64,000 nucleotides of DNA from Balamuthia mandrillaris (lineage: Eukaryota; Discosea; Longamoebia; Balamuthiidae), in assembly GCA_031835245.1 (NCBI GenBank), contig JAVKOQ010000054.1:124001-188000 (forward strand). The letters are read 5' to 3'. The stretch's first letter is position 1. Each line of letters starts with the position of its first letter. The position numbers and the translations under genes were made by a program. Below, one piece after another: positions 40,685 through 50,787 of the stretch. The notes under the pieces are model-generated. The model was not told where the DNA came from and ran no database searches. It saw nothing but the letters and a program-made list of their open reading frames with translations.

Positions 40685-42032
40685 ATGGGAACATGTCTGA
40701 GTAAAGGAGGAGAAGGCGAAGGCGCCAAAGTAAAAAAAGATAAACAACAAGCAGCTTCTTCTTCCGCTTCTCCGGAACAAAACGGCAACAATAAGAAAGC
40801 AAGCCCAAAGGAAGGAAGCCAAAGCAACAAGAAGAGCATCCATGAAGACGGAGAGGACTCTTCCTCCTCCGAATCCGAAGAAGAAAAGGTATTGTTTTTA
40901 TTTTTGTTGTTTAGTAATTTTTTTGTGTTCGTTTCTGTTTTCGTTTGTTCTGTTAACCGTCTAAAACGTTAAACCAAACAAACCTTCAATATAGGCTTCT
41001 ACAAAAGACAAAAAGCAACCAGCAGCCTCCAAAACAAACGCCGGAAAAAACAAACAACCACAAACGACCTCCTACAACCAAAAGGCAAAACAGGAAGACA
41101 AAGACGACGGAGAAATAACAGAGGTAACCACCGAAAGCAGCAGCTCCGAAGACGAAGACGAAAAGGAAGAAGGAGCAAAAGGAGGAAGTAACAAAACGGA
41201 GGACGGCAAGAAAGAAGGAGACAGCAAACAACAACAAAAGTCGAACAAAGACAACAACAATGAGAAGAAAGCTTTGAAAGCTTCTTCTTCTGCTTCGGCT
41301 ACTTCCACGAAGGACAAACACGATAAGAACGATAAGACGACAGCCGAAGAAACAAAGAAGCAGAAGCACAAGAAAGGAGAAGAGGAGGGAGAAAAGAAAC
41401 AGCAGAAAGACAACAAAACGGAAGGAAAAGAAGGATACAAAAGCGAAAGCTCAAGTGAAAGCGAAGATGGAAACGAAAACGAAGGCGAAAAAAAGGAGAA
41501 GAAACGAGCTAGCCTCAAAATCAAAGAGATAGCATCCAAATACGAGGAAGAAGCCAACAAAGACACGATCCCAGCTTCTCTCACCGCCAAAGAAGAGAGA
41601 AAGAGGCTGAAAGACGTGGAAGAATGGGAGAAGAAGCAAAAGGAGGCGCGCAAGCGAAAGGTGAAGAAACGCACCGGCCCTCGTTCTTCCGGCAGCTCTC
41701 GTCTCGGCGACAAATGGGAGCAAGGGCAGAAGGAAAAAGCTCTTCAGGAGTTCGAGAAGCAGAACGAGGAGGAGAAGAAGAAAAAGAAGAGTGATGCTGG
41801 CGCTGCTTCCTCCGACTTCAAAGCAAAGAAGAGCAGGTTCAGAGACAACGATCCCTATTGGCAGAAGCTAGCCATGACGGAGAAGGAGTTGGAGAAGGAG
41901 GAGTGGGAGGCCAAGAAGCTGGAGGCCGAGCTGGCTCGATTGGAAGCGGAGAACGACGCGTTGGAGGATACCAGCAGCATTGCAGTTTCAACTGAAGATG
42001 ACGATGATTCTTCTTCCTCTTCTGATGAGTGA
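40685..42032 (+). CDS. N-myristoylated, highly charged disordered protein
   Basis: It has two exons, 40685-40888 and 40995-42032, giving 413 residues. I do not recognise a named family. The N-terminus MGTCLSKGG is a classic myristoylation signal (Gly2, Ser6) with a palmitoylatable Cys4, so membrane tethering is likely. The body is Lys/Glu/Ser-rich with no hydrophobic core up to residue about 230. Residues about 230-400 are long charged helices (IKEIASKYEEEANKD, EERKRLKDVEEWEKKQKEARKRK, MTEKELEKEEWEAKKLEAELARLE). It ends with an acidic Ser tail. The design resembles MARCKS-like or spectrin-linker proteins, but that is analogy only. The intron is 106 nt and phase 0. Confidence 0.85.
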
Positions 42033-42263
42033 TTGTTGTGTTTGACAACGTTGGTAAGTTAAAAAAATGTTTTTCTTGTATTTCTAAACTTTTTTTTAGA
42101 GAGAGATGAAAGAGGGAAGCGGGAAGAGGAAGAGAAAAGGAGGAGGCAGTGAAGGAGGGTTTGCCTGTTTCATCTGAAGGCGTGTTTGAATGCTTTATTT
42201 CGTACGTAGATTCTCCGTTTGCTTCGTCTCTCTCTTTTCATTGTCATTTGCTGACTTAGTGTT

Positions 42264-43852
42264 TCAAGCAAACAGCCTCATGATGTCGGTTAAAGAGATC
42301 ACTCCAATTGGTTGACGATGCTCGTTGACGACCCAAACACGATGAAGACGATAAATGGCGAGTTGAAGAATGACCGTTGACAACAACGTGTATGGAGTGC
42401 ATGTGATCACCGGAAGAGGTCTTTTTTGTGGCTGAAGTTGTCGTGAGCCACCACCATGCTTTAACAGCAAGAACTCCATCACTGGCTTCAACAACGCTTC
42501 AAAGTTGGTGGTATGCAATCCCTTTTTTTTTTTCGTTTTTCATCAATTTGGTGTCCAGGAAGAGGAAGGAGGCAATAAAGAAGCACGAGAATCAGCATAC
42601 CCTGATATCACTGGCGCTAAGGTTTGCCACGAGTTGTTCGTTCTTATCAACAATAGCTACAGCGCTAATCTTGTGGAAATACATAAGGTAAAAGGCATGT
42701 ATGGCCTGCGCAGAGCTGCTCATCGTGATGACGTATTTGGTGCCCAGGTTCAGCTCTCCCACTGTTCTATCCTGAGCCACTAGTTCTTCATTGCTCACCA
42801 CTTGATTCGCCAGGAACTGAAGCACATCTTCAGTTTGCATAATGAGCAACAGTGAGACAAGGTAAGAGAGAAGAGAGAAAATAAAGAAGGCCGGAAGAGA
42901 AGCAGAGGAGATAGCAGAATAGAGTAAAGAAAGAAGATACCTGATTGAGAAATGATCCCACTAATTGTGTGAGCTTTGGAACGTGATAAGACAGGAGCTC
43001 TGTGAACGCCCTTGCAAAAGACCTCCTCTAGCACTTGCGATAGAGTTCCCCTTTCCTCCACCGGCAAGAATGGGTCCACTTTAGACTTGTCTGTACAAAA
43101 GCACCCGTTAAGTTCCATCTCTGATGTATGTCTCTCTGTTTATGCACGTCCTCTTCGCTTCTCTCTCTCTCTCTCTCTCTCTCTCTTGATCGTTTCTATT
43201 GTGTTCAAAAGAAGGATGAACGTACTTATAATGACTTTGATCGGAGTTTGTCCAAAGCCTTTGCCTCTGACCTTCAGTTCTTTCAAGTCGTTGCACCATG
43301 CACTATCAACGTCAGTAAGAACTCTGTATTGGTATGTATCAACCTTTCGCATACGTTACCTCCACTGAATGCTCTCTTCTTGTCCCTCCGAGTACAGCGA
43401 TAGCACGTACGTGAGTATGTCCAGCACGTCCTTGTAAACACCAACATCAAAGACAAGAAGAAGAAGCAGCAGCAAAAGAGGAAGAAAAAGAAAAAGGAGA
43501 ACATAAGATGAACAAGAAAGAGAAGAGCGAAGAAGCAGAAAAGAAGATCGAGAGAAAGGAAAAAAAAAAAACAAAGAAGAGGAGAAACGCAAAACAAGCG
43601 AAGAGAAGCAAAGGAGCAAACAAAAAGCAGAGCTAGTCAACGTACCACCATGCCAATATAGTCCAACGAGTCCTCCACTTGCACCGGGGCGGAGAGAACG
43701 TTGTGTTTGGTGAGCTCGTCCAACGCCTTCTCGATGGTGGTGTTCTCGCTCAGCACCAGAATGTCGGTCTGGCCGTTCAAAGCGACGATGTCTGCCACCG
43801 TGGTCCTTTCCAACAGGTCTCTTACCGAGGGCCATACTCGATGCGCTTCCAT
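42264..43852 (-). CDS. Four-CBS-domain protein, SNF4/AMPK-gamma-like
   Basis: It has six minus-strand exons: 43852-43646, 43430-43360, 43302-43226, 43120-42941, 42827-42601 and 42521-42264. Phases close, giving 339 residues. Four CBS motifs pair into two Bateman modules. CBS1 has LVLSENTTIEKALDELTKHNVLSAPV; CBS2 has GTLSQVLEEVFCKGVHRAPVLS; CBS3 has AIHAFYLMYFHKISAVAIVD...LSASDIRGL; CBS4 has LAIYRLHRVWVVNEHRQPIGVISLTDIMRLF. CBS pairs bind adenine nucleotides. No kinase or other domain is attached, as in AMPK gamma/SNF4 and plant CBSX-type proteins. Which of these it belongs to is not settled by eye. Confidence 0.9.
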
Positions 43853-44209
43853 GGTTCGTGTGTTTGGCCAAGTACGTCGTAAACGGTCTCGCTCTTTTTT
43901 TCTTTGATTTCGCTTCTGCTATAGCATTTTGACTTGGAACAAAGTTTTGTTTTCTGTTCCATTTCAATAAATTTTCTTGGATACTTTCAACCAATTTTCG
44001 TTCGAATTTCTATCCTCCCTATGAGGTGCTTTGCAAACCTCTTAAGAGTGCGGAGGCGCTTCAGAATGTTTTCGTTAATTTTTCTTTCGATTTTCATCTG
44101 AATTTCAAAAAGTTTTGGCGTTTCTTCACGCGCGCCACGCTACACTTTTTTCTGAACGCACACCGAGCCGCTCGCTACTCGATTCCAGCTATCCGGCAGC
44201 AGCAGCAGC
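43853..44209. promoter_or_regulatory. Divergent intergenic region CBS protein / universal stress protein
   Basis: This 357 bp stretch lies between two start codons. I see T-rich runs and a GCAGCAGCAGCATG leader just before the downstream start, and no other recognisable motif. Confidence 0.5.
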
Positions 44210-44853
44210 ATGGCAGAGAGCAAACGACACCACGACACCACGGGCGATGAGGAGCTCAACATAAAGCCTACCAACTACATGGTTGGCATCGACGGCAGCG
44301 AGGCCTCAGGGAGAGCCTTTCAGTGGGTGCTCAAACAAGTGGTAGAGAAAAAGTTTCCCCAGCTATCAAAAGTGTTCATCATTGGTGCGTCGTTGGGCCT
44401 ATTTCTTACTGTGAACGCTTTGCTTCGTTCGATTACTCACATCTGTTTGTGCTTCCTCTTGCTACTACTTTAGATGTGTTGCCAGAGCTTGAGTTTGAGG
44501 TTGAGACCAGCAGCGAGTACCAAGAAGCCAAACGGGAGCTCACCGCCAGCCTCGAGGAATATGCTGTAGTGCTCAACGAGATTGGGGTACTACCAGTTTC
44601 TTATCTTGTTCTTCTCCTCCCTCCTCAATTCGAATCAAAAAACTATTCACGAAACCAGGTAGCAAACGAGGTGAAGTTGGTGGAGGGAAGCGATGACGTC
44701 CGTGAGGCGCTCTGCAAGCAGGTCAAGGAGAACAACATCGACGTGCTGGTGGTGGGCAACACCGGCAAGAGCAACCTCAAGCGCTTGCTGTTGGGCTCCG
44801 TCAGCGAGTACGTGGTGCGCCACGCCGAGTGCGTCGTGGTCGTCGTCAAGTAG
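44210..44853 (+). CDS. Universal stress protein (UspA-type)
   Basis: It has three exons, 44210-44384, 44474-44586 and 44659-44853, giving 160 residues. The USP fold is clear: MVGIDGSEASGRAFQWVLKQV at the start, an ENNIDVLVVGNTGK strand, and the ATP-binding G-x2-G-x9-G-S pattern in GNTGKSNLKRLLLGSVSEYV. It ends with HAECVVVVVK, the usual last strand. These residues point to the ATP-binding subgroup of USPs. Such proteins act in stress and redox responses in bacteria, plants and protists. The exact role here is unknown. Confidence 0.92.
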
Positions 44854-45069
44854 CAACGGGCGTTACCTGTTTAAAAAAAATTAAAAATTTTATCGATATT
44901 CTACCATTGTTTTCAATAACTGAACCATATATGAATTTTTGTCGACTAATTATCGATAATAAAATTGGTAGGTTGTGAATATGTGTTCTCTGAACAAAAT
45001 ATTTCGTGCGGCAAGGAAACAGAAAAAGAAACAAGATTGGTTTGAGAGAGAGAGGAAGAAACGACAAAG

Positions 45070-46079
45070 ATGCTGCAAGTCATAACGGGAGATCAGATCG
45101 AAGAAGTACAAAACATGTTTCCGGACGTGGGGGCAGAAACCATTCGAAAGCTATTCACCTCTGGGAAATGTGGGACGGCGGAAGAAGCTATCGACCATTT
45201 ATTGAGGCAACCACAAAAACCGTCCTCCACCGCTACTAACAGCACCAAAACAACAAACACTACGACAACACCCTCTACTTGGTCTTGTTCAGGTATGTTT
45301 CAAAGCACTCACATGTTCAATTTTGAAACTATGAGATGTATGACAGTATAATGCATGCACAGCGTGTACATTTGACAATAAGAACAGCGACGAGGTATGT
45401 GCGATGTGCAGTAAGCCAGGTCCGTTTTTGGGACGCACACCGAAGCCAGATACTACAAAGGTGTGCTTCCTCTTCTTCTTTGGCCCTTCTTCTCTTTGTT
45501 GTTCTTCTTCTTGTTCTTGTTGTTGTTCTTGTTCTTGTTCTCCTTCTCCTTCTCCTTCTCCTTCTCCTTCTCCTTCTCCTTCTCCTTCTCCTTCTCCTTC
45601 TCCTTCTCCTTCTCCTTCTCCTTCTCCTTCTCCTTCTTCTTAACACCAACACTAACCTTTCTTCAAGCCTGAAGCAACCACATCACCAACTAAAACAAGA
45701 CTGATAATACCAGGTTGGTGGGACGAATTTTGGAAGACTCAATCTTCCACCATTTGCGACTTTACCAAGACACAAGCTGAACAACTCCTCTTCAGTGTAA
45801 CGCTTTCATATCTTTCTTTCTTCTTGTTTCTTTCTGTTTCATTCTTTTTATTTATTTCTCTTCACAAAACAAAACCAAAAGGAGGGTAAATACAAAACGG
45901 ACAGTATTCTGACAGTCGACCTTGAGCAGCGGTTGCTGCAAGAGTTAGGAGGCAGCATGGTGCACGAGGACACCGCGCCCGTTGCCCAGCCAGCGTTTCC
46001 TTTCCCACGACCGATCCTCGTGCGTCCACCATATCATCGCCCTCCTGGTGGCGGCGGTGGCGCCATGGGCAAGAGATAA
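45070..46079 (+). CDS. CUE/UBA-like and RanBP2 zinc finger protein
   Basis: It has four exons: 45070-45292, 45363-45460, 45668-45796 and 45882-46079. Phases close, giving 215 residues. Residues about 5-47 form a CUE-type ubiquitin-binding helix bundle (MFPDVGAETIRKLF, TAEEAIDHLL). After a Thr-rich linker comes a RanBP2-type zinc finger with WSCSACTFDNKNSDEVCAMCSK (CxxC-x10-CxxC), also a frequent ubiquitin binder. The C-terminal part has a conserved-looking GWWDEFWKTQ block and a helix, then a Pro/Gly-rich basic tail. The combination suggests a ubiquitin-dependent adaptor. The C-terminal domain is unrecognised. Intron 2 holds a long hexanucleotide repeat. Confidence 0.82.
45539..45636 (+). repeat. 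(TTCTCC)n hexanucleotide microsatellite
   Basis: About 16 perfect tandem units lie in intron 2 (45461-45667) of the zinc finger gene, 31 nt before the acceptor. This is the most regular hexamer repeat in the window. Confidence 0.95.
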
Positions 46080-46254
46080 CAACACATTCTCTCCGCACCC
46101 ATCATGTATTCTAAAGTGATGTTATGTTGTTGCTAGATGAACAAAAGAACGTTGAGCGGAGAACAGAAGTGGTAAGAGTCGCTAGTCTCCGAGACCACGT
46201 GTCGACAATAACGTGCTTGTGCTTACGGCAAAAGAAAAGAAGAAGGAACCTGTA

Positions 46255-47944
46255 ATGTTACACCCAGCCAGGGAGGAGGTGTGTTGGATCGAGGAGACGC
46301 TTCCGGTGGAACTGTTGGGCTATGTGATGGAGCTTCTTCCCAGGGACATGGTGGCAGTGGCCGCCCGGACCTGCAAGAGATGGCGCTCATGTTGTCCCGA
46401 ACCGCTGAGACAAAAGCTTTCGGTGCGGAGAGCGTGTGGCAGTATTGCTTTCTTGCAGTGGGCCGTGGCCAATGGCTGTGAGTTGAACGAAAAGACTTGC
46501 GCGGTGGTGGCCGGTGAAGGCAAGTTGGAAGTGTTGAGGTGGGTCAGAGAGCAAAGGTGCTGCCCTTGGGACAGCAACACCAGCGTCGCTGCTGCCGCTG
46601 GAGGTCATTTGGAAGTGCTGAAGTATCTTAAAGAGCAGGGCTGCCCCTTTGACCAAGGGACGAGCCTCGCGGCAGCCGGCGGCGGTCACTTGGAGGTTCT
46701 CCAATGGCTCTTCCAAGAGCTTCGCTCAGAGAGCTTCCCTCACAAGAACAACACCACTCTATGCAAGGCAGCAGCACAAAACGGTCATTTGACAGTGCTC
46801 CAATGGGCTAGACAGGAGGCAGGATACCCGTGGGACGGAGGAACGACCGCCGCAGCGGCCCAGGGCGGACATCTGGAGTTGCTGAAGTGGGCCAAAGAGA
46901 ACGGATGTCCGTGCAATAAGAAGGTCGGCATGGCAGCAACCCGCGGAGGACATTTGGAGGTGCTGAAGTGGGCTTGTGAGAATGACTGCCCTTGGGACCT
47001 CGGAACGTGCATGGTGGCGGCAGCGAATGGACGGCTGGGCATGCTGCAATGGCTTTGGGTGACATACAGCGAGCATTTTCACTGGCACGCCTCTGTTTGC
47101 ACCATGGCAGCGGCCAATGGTCATTTAGAACTGTTGCGGTGGGCGCGTGAGCAAGGATGTCCTTGGCACAGCAGCACGTGCAGCCAGGCAGCAAGAACTG
47201 GCCAATTGGAGGTGCTGCAATGGCTGCATGAGCAGGGGTGCCCTTGGAGCGAACAGACATGTGCCAACGCAGCCAGTGGTGGGCATTTGCAGGTTCTTCA
47301 GTGGGCTAGAGAGAAAGGGTGCCCTTGGAGTGACCAGGTTTGCGTTCTCCTCATCTCTCTCTCTCCCTCTCTCTCTCCCTCTCCTCTCTCTCTCTCTCTC
47401 TGTCTTTCCTCGTCCTCCTCCAGCTCCTTGTTCTATCGTTTTACGTTCCCTGGGCAAACAGACATGTCGCGAAGCAGCTGAAACCGGCCAGTTGGAAGTG
47501 CTAAAGTGGGCTCGTTCCAACGGATGTCCTTGGAATGCGGAAACGACAAGAGCTGCGGCAAGGCACCAAAGGCTGGACATGCTTCAGTGGGCCTACGAAC
47601 AAGGATGTCCTCTAGACATGCAAACCCTCTGCACCTTTGCAGCCAGGAGCAACAACTTGAAGATGCTTCAATGGGCAAGAGAGATAGGGTGTCCTTGGAG
47701 TGTTCAAGTCTGCACCGAAGCGGCCAACAATGGAAACCTGGAACTCCTACAATGGGCCAGAGAGAATGGATGTCCTTGGGACGAGTCTACATGTTACGTT
47801 GCTGCAAGCCACGGCCATTTGGATATGCTTCAGTGGGCGAGAGAGAATGGATGTCCTTGGGATAAGCTTACGTTTCAAATGGCAAAGTTTAGAGGGGGTG
47901 AGGTACTGAGATGGGTGCGAAAGAATGGCTGCCCAAGGGAGTAA
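46255..47944 (+). CDS. F-box-like protein with 17 ankyrin-like 'GCPW' repeats
   Basis: It has two exons, 46255-47337 and 47462-47944, giving 521 residues. I took the ATG at 46255; an upstream in-frame stretch has no ATG. Residues about 10-50 look like an F-box (LPVELLGYVMELLPRDMVAVAARTCKRWRS). The rest is about 17 repeats of 26-28 residues with the pattern GHLEVLQWAREQGCPWxxxTCxxAA. Such short ankyrin-like repeats are expanded in Acanthamoeba, oomycetes, brown algae and several giant viruses. It probably is a substrate adaptor for an SCF ubiquitin ligase. The intron interrupts repeat 12 and carries a CT run. The stop codon is 19 nt from that of the convergent cupin gene. Confidence 0.9.
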
Positions 47945-47956
47945 CTTTTGTTTTGC

Positions 47957-47962
47957 AATAAA
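47957..47962 (+). terminator. Polyadenylation signal AATAAA squeezed between two convergent genes
   Basis: The AATAAA begins 12 nt after the ankyrin gene stop and ends one base before the complement of the cupin stop codon. Cleavage for the plus-strand transcript must therefore fall inside the cupin gene's 3' coding end. Confidence 0.6.
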
Positions 47963-47963
47963 G

Positions 47964-48668
47964 CTAAGAAACGCTGAGATGTCCAGACTTGAACCACAAC
48001 GTGCATCCGCTTGTATTGGTTGTAAAGACTTGCTGCCTCCCCTCAAACGAGGCCGGTGTTCGCAGCCAGTCATGCTGCTTCATCTCATACGCCGTCTCTT
48101 CTTCTCCTTCAAGTTGTTTCACCGCAACGAGACCCTCCAACACGAATATTTCTTGACCTCCTTTGGGGACCGGTCTGGAAAAGGAACTGCCTTCGGTCAG
48201 CCTCTCGGCCCAAACGATCTCTCCTGTCTTGGGGTTGTCAAACAGCCTCATCACTCGGGTTCCATCGCTGGACTGTCCCACCCAGCTGTCGTCCTTGAGG
48301 ATGTTCTTTCGCACCGTTTCTTCCGTCTCGTCAGTCATTTGTCGCAGCTTGACAAAGATGATGCAGCCTCTCTCCGTGAAGGGAGCATGACTGGAGTTGA
48401 TGGGGTTGCGAACGTAGGCACCCGGTCCAAAATGGCCGTGCTCATCGGAGAACACGCCCTCCAACACGATGAACTCCTCCCCGGCTCCGTGAACATGAGA
48501 AGGGAAGCAACAACCGGCCTCGTATTTGACGAGGCTGGAGGCTCTGGCCACTTCATCCCCGTCCCGCTCTATCATGCGTCGGTGAACGCCTGCTGCTGGA
48601 GAGGGCACCCATTCCAGTGCGGAGGTGTCCACAAAGGCAGGAAGCGTGAGGTCGCTGTGTATCTTCAT
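47964..48668 (-). CDS. ChrR-type double cupin protein
   Basis: This is an intronless gene of 234 residues. I chose the only ATG in the right place (48668, MKIHSDLTLPAF). The first cupin matches the C-terminal cupin of the anti-sigma factor ChrR: LEWVPSPAAGVHRRMIERDGD, SLVKYEAGCCFPSHVHGAGEEFIVLEGVFSDEHGHFGPG, YVRNPINSSH and FVKLRQM. The metal ligands H-x-H...E are intact in SHVHGAGEEF. A second, weaker cupin follows (EIVWAERLTEGSSF to LWFKSGHL). The family is mostly bacterial, and the lack of introns fits acquisition by gene transfer, but this is not proven. Five GTCGAC sites lie directly upstream. Confidence 0.88.
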   Translation of the reverse strand: MKIHSDLTLPAFVDTSALEWVPSPAAGVHRRMIERDGDEVARASSLVKYEAGCCFPSHVHGAGEEFIVLEGVFSDEHGHFGPGAYVRNPINSSHAPFTERGCIIFVKLRQMTDETEETVRKNILKDDSWVGQSSDGTRVMRLFDNPKTGEIVWAERLTEGSSFSRPVPKGGQEIFVLEGLVAVKQLEGEEETAYEMKQHDWLRTPASFEGRQQVFTTNTSGCTLWFKSGHLSVS

Positions 48669-48699
48669 TCTCTTTTTTCTTTTCACTTTTCTTTGCCAG

Positions 48700-48788
48700 G
48701 TCGACACGAAATATAACCCCTTTTGTGTCGACGTGGGGTTCAGTGTCGACAATAAATATTTGGGTCGACACGATGTATTTTTGTCGAC
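48700..48788. promoter_or_regulatory. Cluster of five GTCGAC palindromes upstream of the cupin gene
   Basis: GTCGAC occurs at 48700, 48727, 48745, 48764 and 48783, spaced 27, 18, 19 and 19 bp. The third is a full TGTCGACA. The cluster begins 32 bp upstream of the cupin start codon and ends 38 bp from the end of TRM10, so it most likely serves the cupin gene. Confidence 0.7.
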
Positions 48789-48825
48789 GTGGAAAGAAAA
48801 GGGAACAAAAAAGAAGAGAAAAGGA

Positions 48826-49611
48826 TCAACTGTTCACCTCCTCTTGCTTGGTGGGTTGTTGGCTCGGGGCCGATCCGCCAGCGTTGTTGTTGTTGTTGTT
48901 GGTTTCCTCTGCTGCCACTTCTTCTTCCTCTTCCTCTTCCTCCTCATTCTCTTCTTTGTCACCTTTTTTGGATTGTGCTCCTTTCCGCTTTGGAAGATTG
49001 GAGAGAAATGCTTTCTCCCAGTCGTTTTCTCCCAAGTACGATAACAATATTTCAAACACTGTGAAGAAGCAAAGAAGAAAAGGAAGGAGATGAGAAGAAG
49101 AAAACGTTAGTTGCTTTGAAACTAAAGAGAAAAAAAATGAAGCAAAAAAGGCGCACCATGATTGACGGTAAGAACTTTGCGAGTGGAGAGCTTCAAGTAC
49201 TCATCGATGGGCAAACGCGCCGTTGCTATTCCTTCTTCTTGTGCTTTGGTGTATGTTATGTTCTTTGTGAAAGAGCGAAAAAAACAAGATAAGAAAAGAG
49301 AAGAGGAATAAGAAAGAAGCTCCAAGAAAGACAAAGAGATAAAGACGAAAGGCAAAAAAAAAAAGAAAGAGCAATGGAGTACTTTGAGCCGGTTGTGATC
49401 AACAATGCCACCAATGATGTAAACTTTGGTGGGATCTAACGTGGTGATGCAGTCGGGAGAATCGGAGGTTAAGTACACTAGCTCTTCCTTGTTGAATACC
49501 TCCATGTAGTGCTTATCCTCTATATGAACCTTTATTTATGAGACCAAGAGAGAACGGAGAAAGTGTTAAAGGAGAGAGCAGATAAGTGAGAAGAGAGAAG
49601 TAGCAGAGGAA

Positions 49612-49646
<35 letters not shown>

Positions 49647-50616
49647 ATGAGAAGCAAAAGCAGAAGACGGGTATGAGAGAAGACACAAGAGAAAAGTGAA
49701 CGAGAGAGAGACAACATTCAACCGGAATGGACCCGAAAGACGAACCTCTTTCCAGTTGGAAAAGCCAGAGGTGTGGTTGTTGAGGTGCTCCTTCAGTTGC
49801 CCATGAAAGCCCGTCAAATACAAATCCAACGCTGGGTCTGCAATCTTCACGACAAAAACAGATCAACAAAAGAGAGAGAAAGAGGAGAGGGAGAGAGAGA
49901 AAGAGAGAGAGGAGAGGGAGGGAGGGAGGGAGAGAGAGGGAGGGAGGGAGAGAAGGAGAGAAAAAGAACAAACCCTATTGCAGGAGTAGCATCGCGCTAC
50001 TTGATTGGCCAACTTAACTATCTCCTATTTTTTTTTCCCCCATTCAATCGTTCCTCCATTAACAACAAAGTTCAAGCAAAAGAGTAGAAGAAGAGCAGTC
50101 GCAAAGAAAGATACAAACTTTAGGAACCATGACGGAGTCAAAGGAGCAGTCGATGACCACTCGCTGGGAGGAGATGCGGTGCGTGCGCTGGAGCAGTGCC
50201 TTTTCTTTCTTGCTGGGTCCTCGCTTGATGCCCTGCTCCTTGTCCGCTTTCTTCCTCTCCTTGAGGCGCAGGCGCCGTTGGGCGCGCTGGTAGCGCCGCT
50301 TCTCCTTCAGCCGCTCCAGATTTCTCATCTTTTTCAGCTGCCGCTTCGTGAGCGGTTGCTGTTGGCCGTCTTCCTCTCGTTGCACTCCTTCTTCTTCTTC
50401 ATCCTCCACCCCATCCTCCTCGTGTTCCTCATCATCGCTTTGATCGGGGTTACCTCCTCTCTCTTCTTCGTTTGCTTCGGTTTTACGTCGTTTGTGACTG
50501 GAACTGCCACCACCACCTTCTTTGTTTGTGGCGTGGCTCTCGCCTTCTTCCCCTTGTTGCTGCTGTTGTTGTTGCTGAAGCCCTTCTTCTTCCTCCGCTC
50601 CGCTTTCTCTCTTCAT
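48826..50616 (-). CDS. TRM10: tRNA (guanine-N1)-methyltransferase TRM10
   Basis: This enzyme methylates position 9 of tRNA with S-adenosylmethionine. It has six minus-strand exons: 50616-50119, 50024-49974, 49844-49746, 49529-49383, 49262-49157 and 49058-48826. Phases close, giving 377 residues. The start is the ATG at 50616. The N-terminus is a charged, Gln-rich linker leading to a basic helix (LTKRQLKKMRNLERLKEKRRYQR). The SPOUT core has VVIDCSFDSVM, ALDLYLTGF, LVYLTSDSP, KVYIIGGIVDHNRLK, GIATARLPIDEYLKL and KVLTVNHVFEILL. The catalytic Asp of IVD is present. Exon 2 is only 51 nt. The tail is acidic then Asn-rich. The promoter carries a 14 bp inverted repeat. Confidence 0.95.
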
Positions 50617-50676
50617 CTTTTTTGGTTTTTGTTTTTTTGTTGTTCGTGACTCCTCCTTCAAATATCACCTATTCGA

Positions 50677-50723
50677 TGACATCAGCATGTAGCCGCTTAA
50701 AATAGCAGAACATGCTGATGTCA
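50677..50723. promoter_or_regulatory. Perfect 14 bp inverted repeat with TGACATCA arms
   Basis: TGACATCAGCATGT (50677-50690) and its exact reverse complement (50710-50723) are separated by 19 bp. The site is 61 bp upstream of the TRM10 start codon and 65 bp past the SMYD stop. The arms contain TGACATCA, close to the bZIP CRE TGACGTCA. A stem-loop in RNA is also possible. Confidence 0.65.
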
Positions 50724-50787
50724 GCGGTGCCACAGATACTTTGAACAAGAGCAAAAAGTGTCTGTTGGTGGAACTTTCTTGGTGGTT

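Noticed and set aside
45329-45652. Long Arg-rich or Leu-rich open frames over the hexamer repeat
   Set aside because: They are translations of a (TTCTCC)n microsatellite in an intron; any frame through it stays open.
47964-48752. Longer cupin protein starting at 48752
   Set aside because: The extra N-terminus begins at TTG and runs through the GTCGAC array. The first ATG is at 48668.
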